Of a DNA stretch of 21,753 nucleotides, positions 1 through 11,119 are shown in pieces. The notes below the pieces were generated by a model. The model was given only the letters and a program-made list of their open reading frames with translations, searched no databases and was not told where the DNA came from. This DNA is from Pigoraptor vietnamica (taxonomy: Eukaryota; Opisthokonta; Filasterea). The stretch is from positions 1 through 21,753 of the forward strand of contig CALSCQ010003206.1 of assembly GCA_943704525.1 (NCBI GenBank). Direction: 5' to 3'. Made by a program: the position numbers and the translations under genes. How positions within the stretch are numbered: position 1 is the stretch's first letter; each line of letters starts with the position of its first letter.

Positions 1-19
1 GGGGGGGGGGGGGGGGGGG
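1..19. repeat. Poly(G) run of 19 at the left edge
   Basis: The window opens with 19 consecutive G. It lies 31 bases beyond the last visible KCTD9-like exon, inside what should be the next intron. Long G runs are hard to sequence and assemble, so this probably marks a contig end rather than a biological boundary. Confidence 0.95.
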
Positions 20-49
20 TGCGTGTGTCCAACATTATAACAAGCATAC

Positions 50-2074
50 CTTCCATGCTGACGGCGAGGCGCCGCGCGGGGTCCTCAAAGTCGCACTTGC
101 GGATGCTTGCGCCGGTCAAATTCGCGCGGCAAAACGACGATCCCTGCAGCTTTGCGCCCTGTGCGTGCGCATAACAGCGGCATAAGTCAGCGCGAGCGAC
201 AAACTACAAGGGCGTGCTCACAGCCAATTTCGAAAACTGCACGCACGTTTGGCATTGAGAGTACACATTGGAGTGTACGCACAACGACAGGGCAAAGGAG
301 GCACATGCATAGACATACGCACGCAAGCACACAATAGCGTCATCGACCCACGTCCAGCTTGGCGCCGCTCAAGTCCGCGCCGTCAAAGCGGCAGCGCTCG
401 AGATTACACATGGAGAGATCAGCGTTTCTCAGCATGGCCATATTGAAGTTGATGTTGCGGAGGTCCAGCCGAGAGAGATCGGCGCACTCAAAGTTCATCG
501 CCTACGAGTGCGTGCACGTGTGTGCGGTAAAAGGAAGCAGTGTGACAAGGGGTTCGAAATTGCATGCGAGCGACCGACTCCCTCGCTCACTCACTCACAC
601 ACATGCACACATACACACACACACGCACACACACACACACACACACACAACACACACACACACACACACACAAACAAACAGTTCAACATATCCTCCTCCT
701 CTCCCTCTCCGCCTCATCCTCGCGCGCACCTGGCAGCGAATGCCCTCGGAAGACCCCGTCATCAGCAAGGCCTTCATCAGTTTGCGACGACCAAGCGGCT
801 TCTCTTCGTCGGGAATGGGCGTGCGCATCTGTCGCGAAATGAGGGACAACATGAGCACCTGTCCAATGGCTGGCTGTGTGACGCCTGTGTGGTAGTGCGG
901 ATGACTGCAATCTCTCTCGTGTGTACGGGCGTGTGTGGTAAGAGTACGTTGTGGGCGTCGTGCTCGTTTGCATACCTTGATAATCGCTTCGACTCCTTCT
1001 ATCGCACTCTCAATGTTGAAAAACCGCGCCTCCTCAAGCACGCCTGTCAGCACTTCGTGAGTAACGGGCCGTTCAAACGCCCCGTCGCCACTCGTGTGTG
1101 CGAATGCGCGTGTGTGTATGTTCGTCCATCGTGCGTGTGGGTGTGCTGTATGCATGTTTTGCGTGACTCAGGCGCACTGACCCTCCGGGTTGATGCCCTC
1201 GTTGAGTATGAGCCGGCCATGGCGAAGAAAGTTCAGCAGCGGCTCAAAGTACTCGGGAGACCGATCGATGAGAAAGGCGCCGTTGTGGTCGACGGCGCTG
1301 TGCCACGCGTCTGCAGCCACAGCATGAGTGAGTTTGAGTGTGCGTGCGTGCGTGTGTGTGTGAATGTGTGTTTATGTGGGCGTGGTGTGTGTGTGTGCGT
1401 GCGTGCTTGTGTGCGTGTGCGTGCGGTGTGTATGTGTGTTTATGTGGGTGTGGGGGGTGTGCGTGTGTGCGTGTGTGCGCGTGTGTGTGTGGGTGCGTGT
1501 GAGTGTGTGCGTGTGTTTGTGTATGTGTGGGTGGGTGGGTGGGTGTGAGTGTGCTTTGAGGACGGAAGAACGTGTGCGATCGTATGAGAGAGGACGGCTG
1601 TGCGTCTTTTGTGTGGTAGTCGGTGCACGTACCATTGGAAAACATGCGCGCAAGCATTGAATTGGGGTCGCGGCAGAGAGTAGTCCTGCAGCATAAAGGG
1701 TAAACGCATACTCAACTGGCCACACAACAGCTCATGCTCACCACCACCACGTGTAAGGGACAACATGGACAGCACTAAGGGACAAAAGGACAGCCCTGAG
1801 CAAGGACAGCACTAGGGGACAGCAAGGGTACTAAGGGACAAAAGGACAGCGCTGAGGGACAAAAGGACAGCACACGCACCTTGTTGTCGAGAACAGCTTG
1901 CCGCCCACATTAAGTGTGACCCAGTCTGTCTGCCGCTCGCCTGCCGAGCCTGTCGTGAAAACGGTGAGCAACGAATTGCGGAAAAATGAGCTCACGCAGT
2001 CAACGAAACTCACATGGCACAGTGTGCACGAGCGCCTTTGAGTGCGCGCTCTCATCGCTCCTCGCGCCGTCCAT
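50..2074 (-). CDS. KCTD9: KCTD9-like BTB/pentapeptide-repeat protein, 3' end missing (8 exons)
   Basis: Animal KCTD9 has a BTB (T1-type) oligomerisation domain followed by pentapeptide repeats and is thought to act as a substrate adaptor for CUL3 ubiquitin ligases. Exons in transcript order: 2074-2014, 1949-1880, 1685-1633, 1310-1182, 1043-976, 828-730, 501-352 and 158-50. All phases agree and give about 246 residues. The BTB core begins with DWVTLNVGGKLFSTTR (exon 2), continues with PNSMLARMF (exon 3) and DHNGAFLIDRSPEYFEPLLN (exon 4), and ends with GVLEEARFFNIES (exon 5). Pentapeptide repeats follow (CADLSRLDLRNINFN, exon 7; GASIRKCDFEDP, exon 8). The order and spacing match animal KCTD9 closely. 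The start is the ATG at 2072-2074. The N-terminal ubiquitin-like/KHA region of animal KCTD9 is not seen upstream, so the protein either lacks it or an earlier exon was missed; a TTCAG lies directly before this ATG. The remaining pentapeptide repeats run off the left edge. The introns are rich in GT/CA repeats. Confidence 0.9.
595..680. repeat. (CA)n microsatellite in KCTD9-like intron 6
   Basis: This is an imperfect CA tract lying inside the intron 502-729. On the sense (minus) strand it reads as (TG)n. It is open in several frames only because it is a dinucleotide repeat. Confidence 0.95.
1323..1553. repeat. Long imperfect GT-rich tract in KCTD9-like intron 3
   Basis: About 230 bases consist of TG, TGCG and TGGG units, ending in GTGGGTGGGTGGGTGGGTG. 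It fills most of the 322-base intron 1311-1632. Alternating purine-pyrimidine DNA of this kind can adopt Z-DNA in vitro (general knowledge, not shown here). The long open frames across it are composition artefacts. Confidence 0.95.
1753..1872 (-). repeat. Minisatellite of splice-acceptor-like units in KCTD9-like intron 2
   Basis: The tract lies inside the intron 1686-1879. Read on the sense (minus) strand it is a run of roughly 20-base units built on CTGTCCTTTTGTCCCTYAG. Five units end in YAG (CAG, TAG, TAG, CAG, TAG) behind a pyrimidine-rich stretch, which is the layout of a 3' splice site. The acceptor implied by homology is none of these. It is the CAG just before exon 3 at 1685. Confidence 0.85.
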
Positions 2075-2741
2075 TGCTGAAGACGGCAAAGTCGCTTTCG
2101 ACGGCAGTGGCAGAGGGTGGTGTGCGTATGTGTGCTGATGATGAGCGTGTACGTTGAAACACTTGTGTGTGTGTGTGTGACTCAAGCTTGAAAAGCCACA
2201 CACAGTGCACAAATGTACTAACACGTAATTTCTCTCAATTGTAAATAAATACAATAAGCAATAATTGTGATGTGTGCCAAATAAAGTATTACAGGCGAAT
2301 TGTACTTGTATTTCCATACATTTTCTTCCATAATCAACTCCTAGCAATGCAAAATGGGAGTGATGACGCGTCTGGAGCCGAGGCCAAGATCTCAACGAAC
2401 ACATTGTCGTTGCTTTCTTGCAAATCGAGGCGCAAATGTCGGTATTCCTTAGAGTTCCGAGTCCACCTGCTTTCCTTCATTGTGGGCTAAAACGACTGCA
2501 ATCCCAACACGCGCTTTGGTCCACGTTGGCTGTCGAAACAGGGCTTGGGGCTTACAGACTTCACGTTGGCACTCTCAGTGCTTCGTGATGCCAGTGCAAC
2601 GCAAAGTGGGCATCCCAAAAAGAAGGCACGAGGAAGTGAATTGAAGCGCAAATGTATGCCGGCACACAGAGAAACGCAGCACGCGACGACGCGACGTCAA
2701 AAACGCTGTTGCATCAGACCCCTCACACGGTCCATCCAGAT
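2075..2741. other. Intergenic, KCTD9-like start to V-ATPase B stop; no gene seen
   Basis: These 667 bases separate two genes on the same strand. A short GT tract sits near 2165-2180. A markedly AT-rich patch covers about 2200-2350, including an AATAAATACAATAA segment. It should hold the V-ATPase B 3' UTR and polyadenylation site as well as the KCTD9-like promoter, but I could not place either. No open frame here resembles a known protein. Confidence 0.7.
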
Positions 2742-5293
<2,552 letters not shown>

Positions 5294-5912
5294 TTTTCCC
5301 TATGGGTTTGATTTCGACGGCAACTCCGCACGTTGCGCGAGCGTCGTCCCAACGTCAATAAACTACCGACCACAGCTGTGACAAGATTTACTCGAAGTGA
5401 GAAAGTGCCAATATGAACACGCGACGGGGGGGAGACGCACGACACACACACACACTGCAGTCACACCGCATACACACACGCGCGACGTAAGCCGTGCGCG
5501 CAGCAAAATCGCACACTAAACTGGCATCAGTGACGCACCCACACACACACACACCACACCACACACACACACACACACACATGGGCCCACAGTCAAGCCA
5601 TAGAGAAGAAAATTGTGGGCTAGGGTGGGGGTCAATTTCTTTATTACATCACAAATATTACGGCACTTCGTTTTTGGTACATTTTCCATAGTGAGCGCCC
5701 GTTATTTTGCAAGCGCGGATCACGAGCCGTCATAATTGGGAAGAGTTTTCCGGGATTATTCCGCGTCAATTCTTGTTACGGCACGCCACGAGCGTATTGT
5801 TACTGAGCCCTTGGTGCGCACACCTTCACCACGACATCTCTACACTTCGGCGCACGACAAAAGTCAGCCTTTGGCCTTTGCTTTGTAAACGTTGTCACAT
5901 GAATTTGTAAGG
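5294..5912. promoter_or_regulatory. Divergent intergenic region, V-ATPase B / CIAO2B; probable shared promoter
   Basis: The two genes are head to head, with start codons 619 bases apart, so both promoters should lie here. It contains a CA microsatellite at about 5538-5581 and an otherwise mixed sequence with an AT-richer part at 5630-5690. I saw no convincing TATA box or other named element, and no coding sequence. Confidence 0.6.
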
Positions 5913-6824
5913 ATGGATAACGTGAACCCCACTATATATGAGGCCAGTGCGGCGCGCCCTGTGACCGCGAGCGAGGAGGATGAAGGCGTGTACGACCCCG
6001 TCGATCGACGCGAAATCTTCGATATCCGCTTGCCTTCTTGCGCGCGTGTGTGTTGCCAGAGTGTGGGCTTAAAGACAGACGTATTCCCTTGACTGCGAAT
6101 GTGCGCACATCTCATCAGGTGCATCAACGACCCCGAGCACCCGCTGACGCTCGAAGAGCTGAAAGTGGCGCAGGAAGCGCACATTGAAGTCGACGACGAC
6201 CAGAATTTTGTGCGCGTGCAGTTCACGCCGACGATTCCTCACTGCAGCATGGCCACCCTTATCGGGCTGTGCATCCGCGTCAAGCTGTTGCGGTGCCTTC
6301 CGGAGAGGTTCAAGGTGAGTGTGCAAGCGAACACACAAACGGCATACCTTTGCCTGGTGGCAGCGGACTGTGAGCACGAATGGTAAAAAAATTGCCCCTG
6401 TTTGCGATGGGATTCGAACTTACAACTCACCTCCTTGTGTGCAGATTGATGTGTCTATCCGGCCGGGGACGCACGCGTCTGAAGAAGCCGGTGCGTGGCA
6501 TCTCTTGCGTTGCTGTTGTTGCCGTGCAGTGGAACCGCCTCTCGGTTTGGAGGGAAAATGCGGTTGGATCATCCATACCCTGTGTTTGTTTACTCTACTC
6601 CACTCGAAACACTGTGATCGCCTGTGATTCCCCCCTGCGATCCCCTGCTGCAGAGTTGTTATCCAAAACTCGTTGTGTGGTGTTATGTTCATGTTCGTGT
6701 TTTTTGTTCCTTCGCCACTACAGTAAACAAGCAATTAAACGACAAGGAGCGAGTGGCGGCTGCTCTCGAGAACGGTCATCTCCTGGAGGTCGTCAACCAG
6801 TGCTTATCGTCCAAGTCCGCGTAA
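5913..6824 (+). CDS. CIAO2B: CIAO2B / MIP18-family cytosolic Fe-S assembly factor, complete (4 exons)
   Basis: CIAO2B (FAM96B/MIP18) is part of the CIA targeting complex with MMS19 and CIAO1, which hands Fe-S clusters to cytosolic and nuclear proteins such as DNA polymerases and helicases. Exons are 5913-6021, 6109-6314, 6445-6490 and 6724-6824, joining in phase to 153 residues. Visible hallmarks are ERPVTA-like [31 protein letters not shown] across the first junction, [15 protein letters not shown] with the conserved DUF59 cysteine at about residue 82, and [20 protein letters not shown] near the C terminus. The start ATG at 5913 matches the usual N-terminal length. The first intron has AT-AC ends with minor-spliceosome signals and is the only join that restores the family sequence. 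The other two introns are GT-AG. The stop TAA at 6822-6824 overlaps a GTAAGC donor-like sequence. Confidence 0.94.
6022..6108 (+). other. U12-type AT-AC intron in CIAO2B
   Basis: This 87-base intron begins ATATCCGCTT and ends GCAC. The first six bases equal the minor-spliceosome donor consensus (ATATCCTT). TTCCCTTGAC at 6084-6093 matches the U12 branch-site consensus (TTCCTTRAC) closely. The branch A at 6092 lies 16 bases from the intron end, within the usual U12 spacing. Splicing here gives [15 protein letters not shown] with no indel, as in the CIAO2B family. No GT donor near the exon end can do this. Confidence 0.87.
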
Positions 6825-6960
6825 GCCTCTGCGCGTCTGCGTGCTTGCGTGGCGTTGCGTAAGCTGCGGCGTGTGCATGTCGCGCGTGCGTGCGTTCCCG
6901 GGCAACTCGTAATGTACATATCCGATTTTCTCTCCTCCGTTTTTGCTTCCATGAGCATTG

Positions 6961-6994
<34 letters not shown>

Positions 6995-7245
6995 GTGAAT
7001 GCTGTGCGCGTTTTTGTTTGTTTTACGTTATATATTTACAGCGCTGGCCTGTTTGAGGAGGGCACCTTCAATCGAGGTGCCACTCCCGGCCTGCCACATT
7101 CTTTTCGGTTCTGCACGCAGGGGGAAAAAAAAATAACGACGAAAGCGAAAACGCCGCGAGCGCAACGCGACCTGCAAGGCCTCGCTGCCCGTCGAGTTCA
7201 GCCAGTGACGCTCGTCGGGCCCGTGCCTTCCCTTCGTTCCCTTCT
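6825..7245. other. Convergent intergenic region, CIAO2B / NDUFA4-like 3' ends
   Basis: These 421 bases lie between two convergent stop codons and should hold both 3' UTRs. They contain a (TC)n tract at 6964-6992. An in-frame alternative last exon for CIAO2B (7042-7249) is conceivable from splice signals, but it has no recognised homology. No other gene was seen. Confidence 0.6.
6964..6992. repeat. (TC)n microsatellite
   Basis: This is a perfect dinucleotide run of 29 bases downstream of the CIAO2B stop codon. Confidence 0.97.
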
Positions 7246-7589
7246 CTAGTGAGTGCGCTCCTCAAACGGGATCTTGTGGCTCTCGTTGAGGCTGTGGGGA
7301 ATGAAGAAGTAGTTGGGCTTGTCCTTCTGGTTCAGCCAGGGGAAGGGGTTCGAGGAGTGCTTCCAGCTGCATGGCAAAGGAGGCAGAACGGTAAGCAACG
7401 TGCTCGACTGGAGGAGAGTTATGCTGTTTTGCGCGCAGCGAAAGGGCTGAGTACTCACACAATGTCGGGCTGGCGGGCGGTGTGGATGAGCATGCTCGAG
7501 GCAATGAAGAGGGCGCCGCCGACGATGCCAATAAGAGGGTAGGCCTCCTTGGGCACGTAGTTGCGGAAGAACATCGACGCCGAAACCAT
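7246..7589 (-). CDS. NDUFA4: NDUFA4/B12D-family small respiratory-chain subunit, complete (2 exons)
   Basis: NDUFA4 (COXFA4) is a small single-pass inner-membrane protein first assigned to complex I and later to cytochrome c oxidase. Exons are 7589-7459 and 7366-7246, separated by a 92-base GT-AG intron, and give 83 residues, the family size. The protein has a short positively charged N terminus, one membrane segment (about residues 17-36, PLIGIVGGALFIASSMLI) and a polar C-terminal domain. The family hallmark is QPDIVWKHSSNPFPWLNQ, matching the P-D-V-x-W and N-P-x-P-W pattern of NDUFA4. The start is the ATG at 7587-7589 in an AAAATGG context. The intron falls inside the V codon just before the conserved W. 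A plant-type B12D protein of the same Pfam family is the alternative, but the NPxPW motif favours NDUFA4. The stop codon overlaps an opposite-strand TAG. Confidence 0.78.
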
Positions 7590-8330
7590 TTTCGAGGTTG
7601 GAGTTGGCTTTTGCTTGCTTGCTGAGCGGGCTGTTGAGTTGGAAACTCGAGTGTCTGTTGCAATGCTGGAGGGAGCCGGCCGTCCGTCTTTTATAGGGGA
7701 TGATGTGTGTGGGGTGTGTGCGTGTGAGTCCCTGTTGTTGTGCGACAGCGCGACGACTGTGAGGATTCGCGGCGTCGTATTGTCTGGGAGTGCCGTTTCC
7801 AGCCGGGTGTTGCCAGCCGGCTCGCACCATCATAGCGTCAAAACTGCGATTGCGAACTTTCGCAAATCAGAGTAATCTCTACTATTAGTTTATATTTCTT
7901 CACGTAATGTATGTGCATGTTTTCATAATTCATTATTTAAGTATTTGATGTATTAGCTATACAAATTTAGATACATTGTCTCTTGGTCGATAATTTCACT
8001 CTGAAAGGTAACCGTCATCGAATTCTTGATGACTTTGCCACTCGCGGTGCTCACACTTGACACACGGGCACACGCCTCGTACCTTCCGGGAGATACCCTT
8101 CGTTCTTGCAAACGTGCACGCACCACATGCCACTCACACTCTCCCGCACACTCTCACACTCTGCCCAACCGCGCCCCTCAAATTACGCCAAATGTAACAC
8201 CCGAAAGGTTTCTGGCGTCCCGCGTCCGAGTTCACCTCACAGGTGGTGTGTTGCGTGCCGTGTCCCACACTGCTATGCGCTTTCGGTCGTGGCCTCTTCG
8301 TCAGTGCATCTTCATCGCCCTCTGTTCAAT
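7590..8330. other. Upstream of NDUFA4-like gene: promoter, then AT-rich patch; no gene seen
   Basis: The first 270 bases should carry the NDUFA4-like promoter and 5' UTR. From about 7860 to 8030 the sequence turns sharply AT-rich (for example ATTCATTATTTAAGTATTTG), unlike the GC-rich surroundings. From 8030 it returns to mixed composition with CACTCTC-rich segments. I saw no conserved coding sequence on either strand. Confidence 0.6.
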
Positions 8331-9230
8331 TAAAACCACAAGATTTTTGTATTATATTCTCCATCACACTTGAATATTTCTGCACCGTCCATGTCGGGTT
8401 CAGTGTCCATATTTCTCCGGCCAAGAGAATGCCGTAATGATGTAGATGACTGCACGACAAGCGATTCGTTAGCGAAATCCAGCCGCGTGAGTACGCGCAG
8501 AAACTGGCCCTCCGTCTCGATTCTCTTGTCACGTACAGTGCCGGCCTGACCCGCCATCGCCCGTGCTCGGCTGGCTTCGACAATTCGGAACACGCGTGCG
8601 ACCGTGGCCTTCCAGCTGCTGCTGAGCGGGATCGACAGTGGCGCGCGAATTGTTGCGAGCGGAAACCTCCCCGACACAGAGAATCGCATACGACGCAGGC
8701 CCAAAGCGACGCAGCGCAATTCGGGTATTGGTTTCAACGTGGAGCCGATTCTCATTCATAGCGCTGGCGTCACACAGCCGGCCTTGTTGCTCCGAACGAC
8801 GCGTAGAGGCCGGGGCGCAAGACGGCCAGCACAGCCCTCCGGAGGCGACCTCGCGCGCGACGATTCGGATGCCGGCGCTTATCGCTGACTGAAACCGGCG
8901 CCGGGTGAAAGGCGGCAACCTGTCGAACTTTGAGCCTGCCCAACGCTACCACTTCAGTTCTCGTCAAATGTTGGCCAGCGCCGATTTAATTCACAATAAT
9001 TCTGGACTTCAGTTGTTATGCCTGAGAGCTGCCGCCGGACTGCTCGAACGTTCTGGCGGCCGGCGGATACGCCGATTGGACATTTAGCCGTAGCTCAGTA
9101 TCAACCATGTTGCGCCCGAATCGTCGGCAGGCCCTGGTCAACAACTTTCGAACCCCAGCACACGTTTCAGGTCACTCGCGGGGCCTCATACGGCAGAAAA
9201 ATCGAAGCCGAACTTTTGCACAAAGCGGTC

Positions 9231-9254
9231 ATATATATATATATATATATATAT
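9231..9254. repeat. (AT)n microsatellite
   Basis: This is a perfect 24-base AT alternation in otherwise GC-rich non-coding DNA. Confidence 0.97.
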
Positions 9255-10105
9255 ACGTGGCTGCGTGTAATGGCGTCCCCAGGCACAAAAGGCGCACACA
9301 AACGACACTGACACCGCGAAACTGACGCCGAGCATGAAACGAACGCCAGACTGTCATAGTGAGCCGTGGGTAGTGTCAATGACAGCAGCCACTGCATTTA
9401 GACGGTTCGCAGCTGTCAGTCAGTCGGTCCGGCCGGTGGCCGCCCGGCTGCGGCTGCGGCTGCTGGCTGGAGTGCATACCGAAGTAGGGCTCGCGGAACG
9501 GAATCAGTTACCAGTTAGCCGTCGCTTCCACTCGACCGGCCGGGGTACGGTCAGACGCAGTAGATGTCATGGCCGGTCGTCGCTGTTCCGACAGTTAGTC
9601 AGCGGAGTCTGTTGCGCCGCCCGTATTGATCACGGCATGGGTTCAGCACGGGGGCCACGTGAATTCCGCCGAGCGCTTGGCCGTGCAGTGACTGTCGTGT
9701 GCATCACTTTCCCTCAAGCTGACGGACGTGTGAGCGGCCGAATTCCATGCTCAGCTAAGCGCGTGCGACAGGTGCGCACGGCAGACCGCGGAGTGACGTG
9801 GAGGGAGTGCGAAGATCTGGACAGAGGCCGGGGCGGCCCGGGCACTGGGCGCCGCCGATCTGGCCGGCAGTGGAAGCCGGCGCCGCCTGAGCCGCAGCAC
9901 AGAATTCGGATGGAAGAACTCGCGTGTGTCCCGCCATGCGCGCGTCGACACCAGCTTGCCGGCGTTGACTGAGACCCATTACACGATGAAGCGGTCGCCT
10001 GTGCACACTTCTGCCCGCGCGCGCGCGAACGTTGGTGCAACAGTGCCAGTCGCCTGTCCTTATCCAATTGGAACTCGAAAGTGTCTTTGACAGATTCAGA
10101 GAAAT

Positions 10106-10164
10106 GAAAAGGGAAAAGGAAAGAAAAAGAAAGAAAAAGGTGGCAACTCGGTAAAAAAAAAAAA
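10106..10164. repeat. Polypurine run followed by A12
   Basis: Bases 10106-10140 are all A or G. A run of 12 A follows at 10153-10164. It could be the poly(A)-like tail of a retroposed sequence on the plus strand or simply low complexity. No matching element body was recognised. Confidence 0.8.
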
Positions 10165-10567
10165 CGCGGAAACATTAATCCGTTGACAGTTAGACGGAAT
10201 TCATGCGCCGCCCGAAAAATCCTCGTCTGTCTCCGTCTTTCCCCAGAACTCCAAAATTGATTTTCCCGCCTTCGCCACTCCGTTCTCACATGCACTTACG
10301 GCCACACACACAAAACTGAAGACGGCGGCGCCGAATGTGAGAAGGGCCGTATGCCGCACTCGTAGTCATGGCTACGGTGCAGTACCGCTATGTCCTTGAA
10401 GGACGCCCCGTCGCGTCCATTTCAAAGTTGTTGTTGAAGCGCGCCGCAACAGGGTGTAACGCCTAACCATCCAGCTCGTTTCGGCGACCGTGCCATGAGG
10501 ACGCGCGTGTACGTGTAGGGGCCGTTCGAGTCACCACTGACACTCCGATCCGGACAGCGCGGCGCTG

Positions 10568-10753
10568 ATGTTTCTGTCCGTGCGAGAGAGTCAGTCCGCG
10601 CTCACCAGCTGTCGTTTTTTCGTCTTCAGTCGCAAAATGTCACGGAGGCGTTCAATTAAAGCACTTTCGCGTGCGGTGGCCCGGCGGGAACAAGGCAACG
10701 CCGACGGACAGCTACAACTTGGGCTCATGCAGTGTACTATGGACGACAACTGA
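10568..10753 (+). pseudogene. Possible single Sel1-repeat relic
   Basis: The frame ending TGA at 10751-10753 encodes ALSRAVARREQGNADGQLQL followed by GLMQ. This fits one Sel1 repeat unit (A-x-x-G-N-A-D-A-Q-x-x-L-G-x-M). It stops after 61 codons at most, far shorter than any functional Sel1 array. A CTTCAG precedes the in-frame ATG at 10637-10639, so it could instead be a terminal exon of an unseen gene. A full Sel1 gene lies about 3 kb downstream on the opposite strand, making a decayed copy plausible. The match is short and could be chance. Confidence 0.25.
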
Positions 10754-10775
10754 AGTGATACTTTTCGGCCGCTGA

Positions 10776-10893
10776 TGCGACTCCCATCCCATCCATAAAG
10801 GGCGCCTTTTACGCTCAAGAGCCGTTATGCGAGTTTGCGACTCCCATCCCATCCATGAAGGGCGCCTTTTTACGCTCAAGAGTTATGCGAGTT
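10776..10893. repeat. Tandem direct repeat, two units of 60 and 58 bases
   Basis: Unit one is 10776-10835 and unit two is 10836-10893. They share TGCGACTCCCATCCCATCCA, a short AAAGG-GCG-CCTTT hairpin-like core (AAGG in unit two) and TTATGCGAGTT. They differ by one substitution (A/G), one extra T in unit two and a two-base gap. No coding function is evident. Confidence 0.92.
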
Positions 10894-11010
10894 GTTTCGT
10901 GTATGAATGCCTGGCCTGTTTCCTGTCAGCGACTGTCGCTTCATTCATTAATGGCGCCTGATTGCTGTTACGCGACACTTGCTTCGTTTATGGAACGCGC
11001 AGCACCATGC

Positions 11011-11097
11011 ACGAGCGCCCATCTCCACGCACGAGCGCCCATCTCCTTGCACGAGCGCACAGCGACACGCCGGCCGCACGAGCGCACAGCGACACGT
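11011..11097. repeat. Minisatellite with 20-base units
   Basis: Four units start ACGAGCGC: 11011-11030, 11031-11050, 11051-11070 and 11078-11097. The first pair continues CCATCTCC and the second pair continues ACAGCGACACG. A seven-base spacer separates units three and four. Confidence 0.9.
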
Positions 11098-11107
11098 ACA
11101 AGCGGGT

Positions 11108-11119
11108 GGGGGGGGGGGG
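11108..11119. repeat. Poly(G) run of 12
   Basis: Twelve consecutive G occur just after the minisatellite. This is a likely site of length errors in the assembly. Confidence 0.95.

Larger units (their letters stand above)
8331..10560. other. Gene-poor GC-rich stretch with long but unrecognised open frames
   Basis: Several open frames of 130-212 codons overlap on both strands here, for example 8330-8755 (-), 8529-8918 (-), 9334-9972 (+) and 9714-10295 (-). Their products are rich in R, A, G, S and P, contradict each other by overlapping, and match no family I know. In GC-rich DNA such frames arise by chance. A decayed mobile element is possible, but I found no terminal repeats, target duplication or transposase or reverse-transcriptase motif. 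Simple repeats include (AT)n at 9231-9254, a purine-only run at 10106-10140 and A12 at 10153-10164. Confidence 0.5.

Noticed and set aside
359-1548. Long plus-strand open frames rich in histidine, threonine, valine and cysteine
   Set aside because: They are translations of CA/GT repeats and of the strand opposite the KCTD9-like exons; the minus-strand exons show clear homology.
6385-6470. tRNA-like signal in CIAO2B intron 2 (GTTCGAATCCC on the minus strand with a downstream T run)
   Set aside because: It resembles a Pol III B box, but the T stem does not pair, no anticodon arm forms, and the would-be 5' half overlaps conserved coding exon 3. At most it is a degraded tRNA-derived repeat.
8330-8918. 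Two overlapping minus-strand open frames (141 and 129 codons)
   Set aside because: They overlap in different frames, match no known family, and have the composition expected of chance frames in GC-rich DNA.
9334-10295. Open frames of 212 codons (+) and 193 codons (-)
   Set aside because: They overlap head-on over about 260 bases, are arginine-rich throughout and show no domain or motif.
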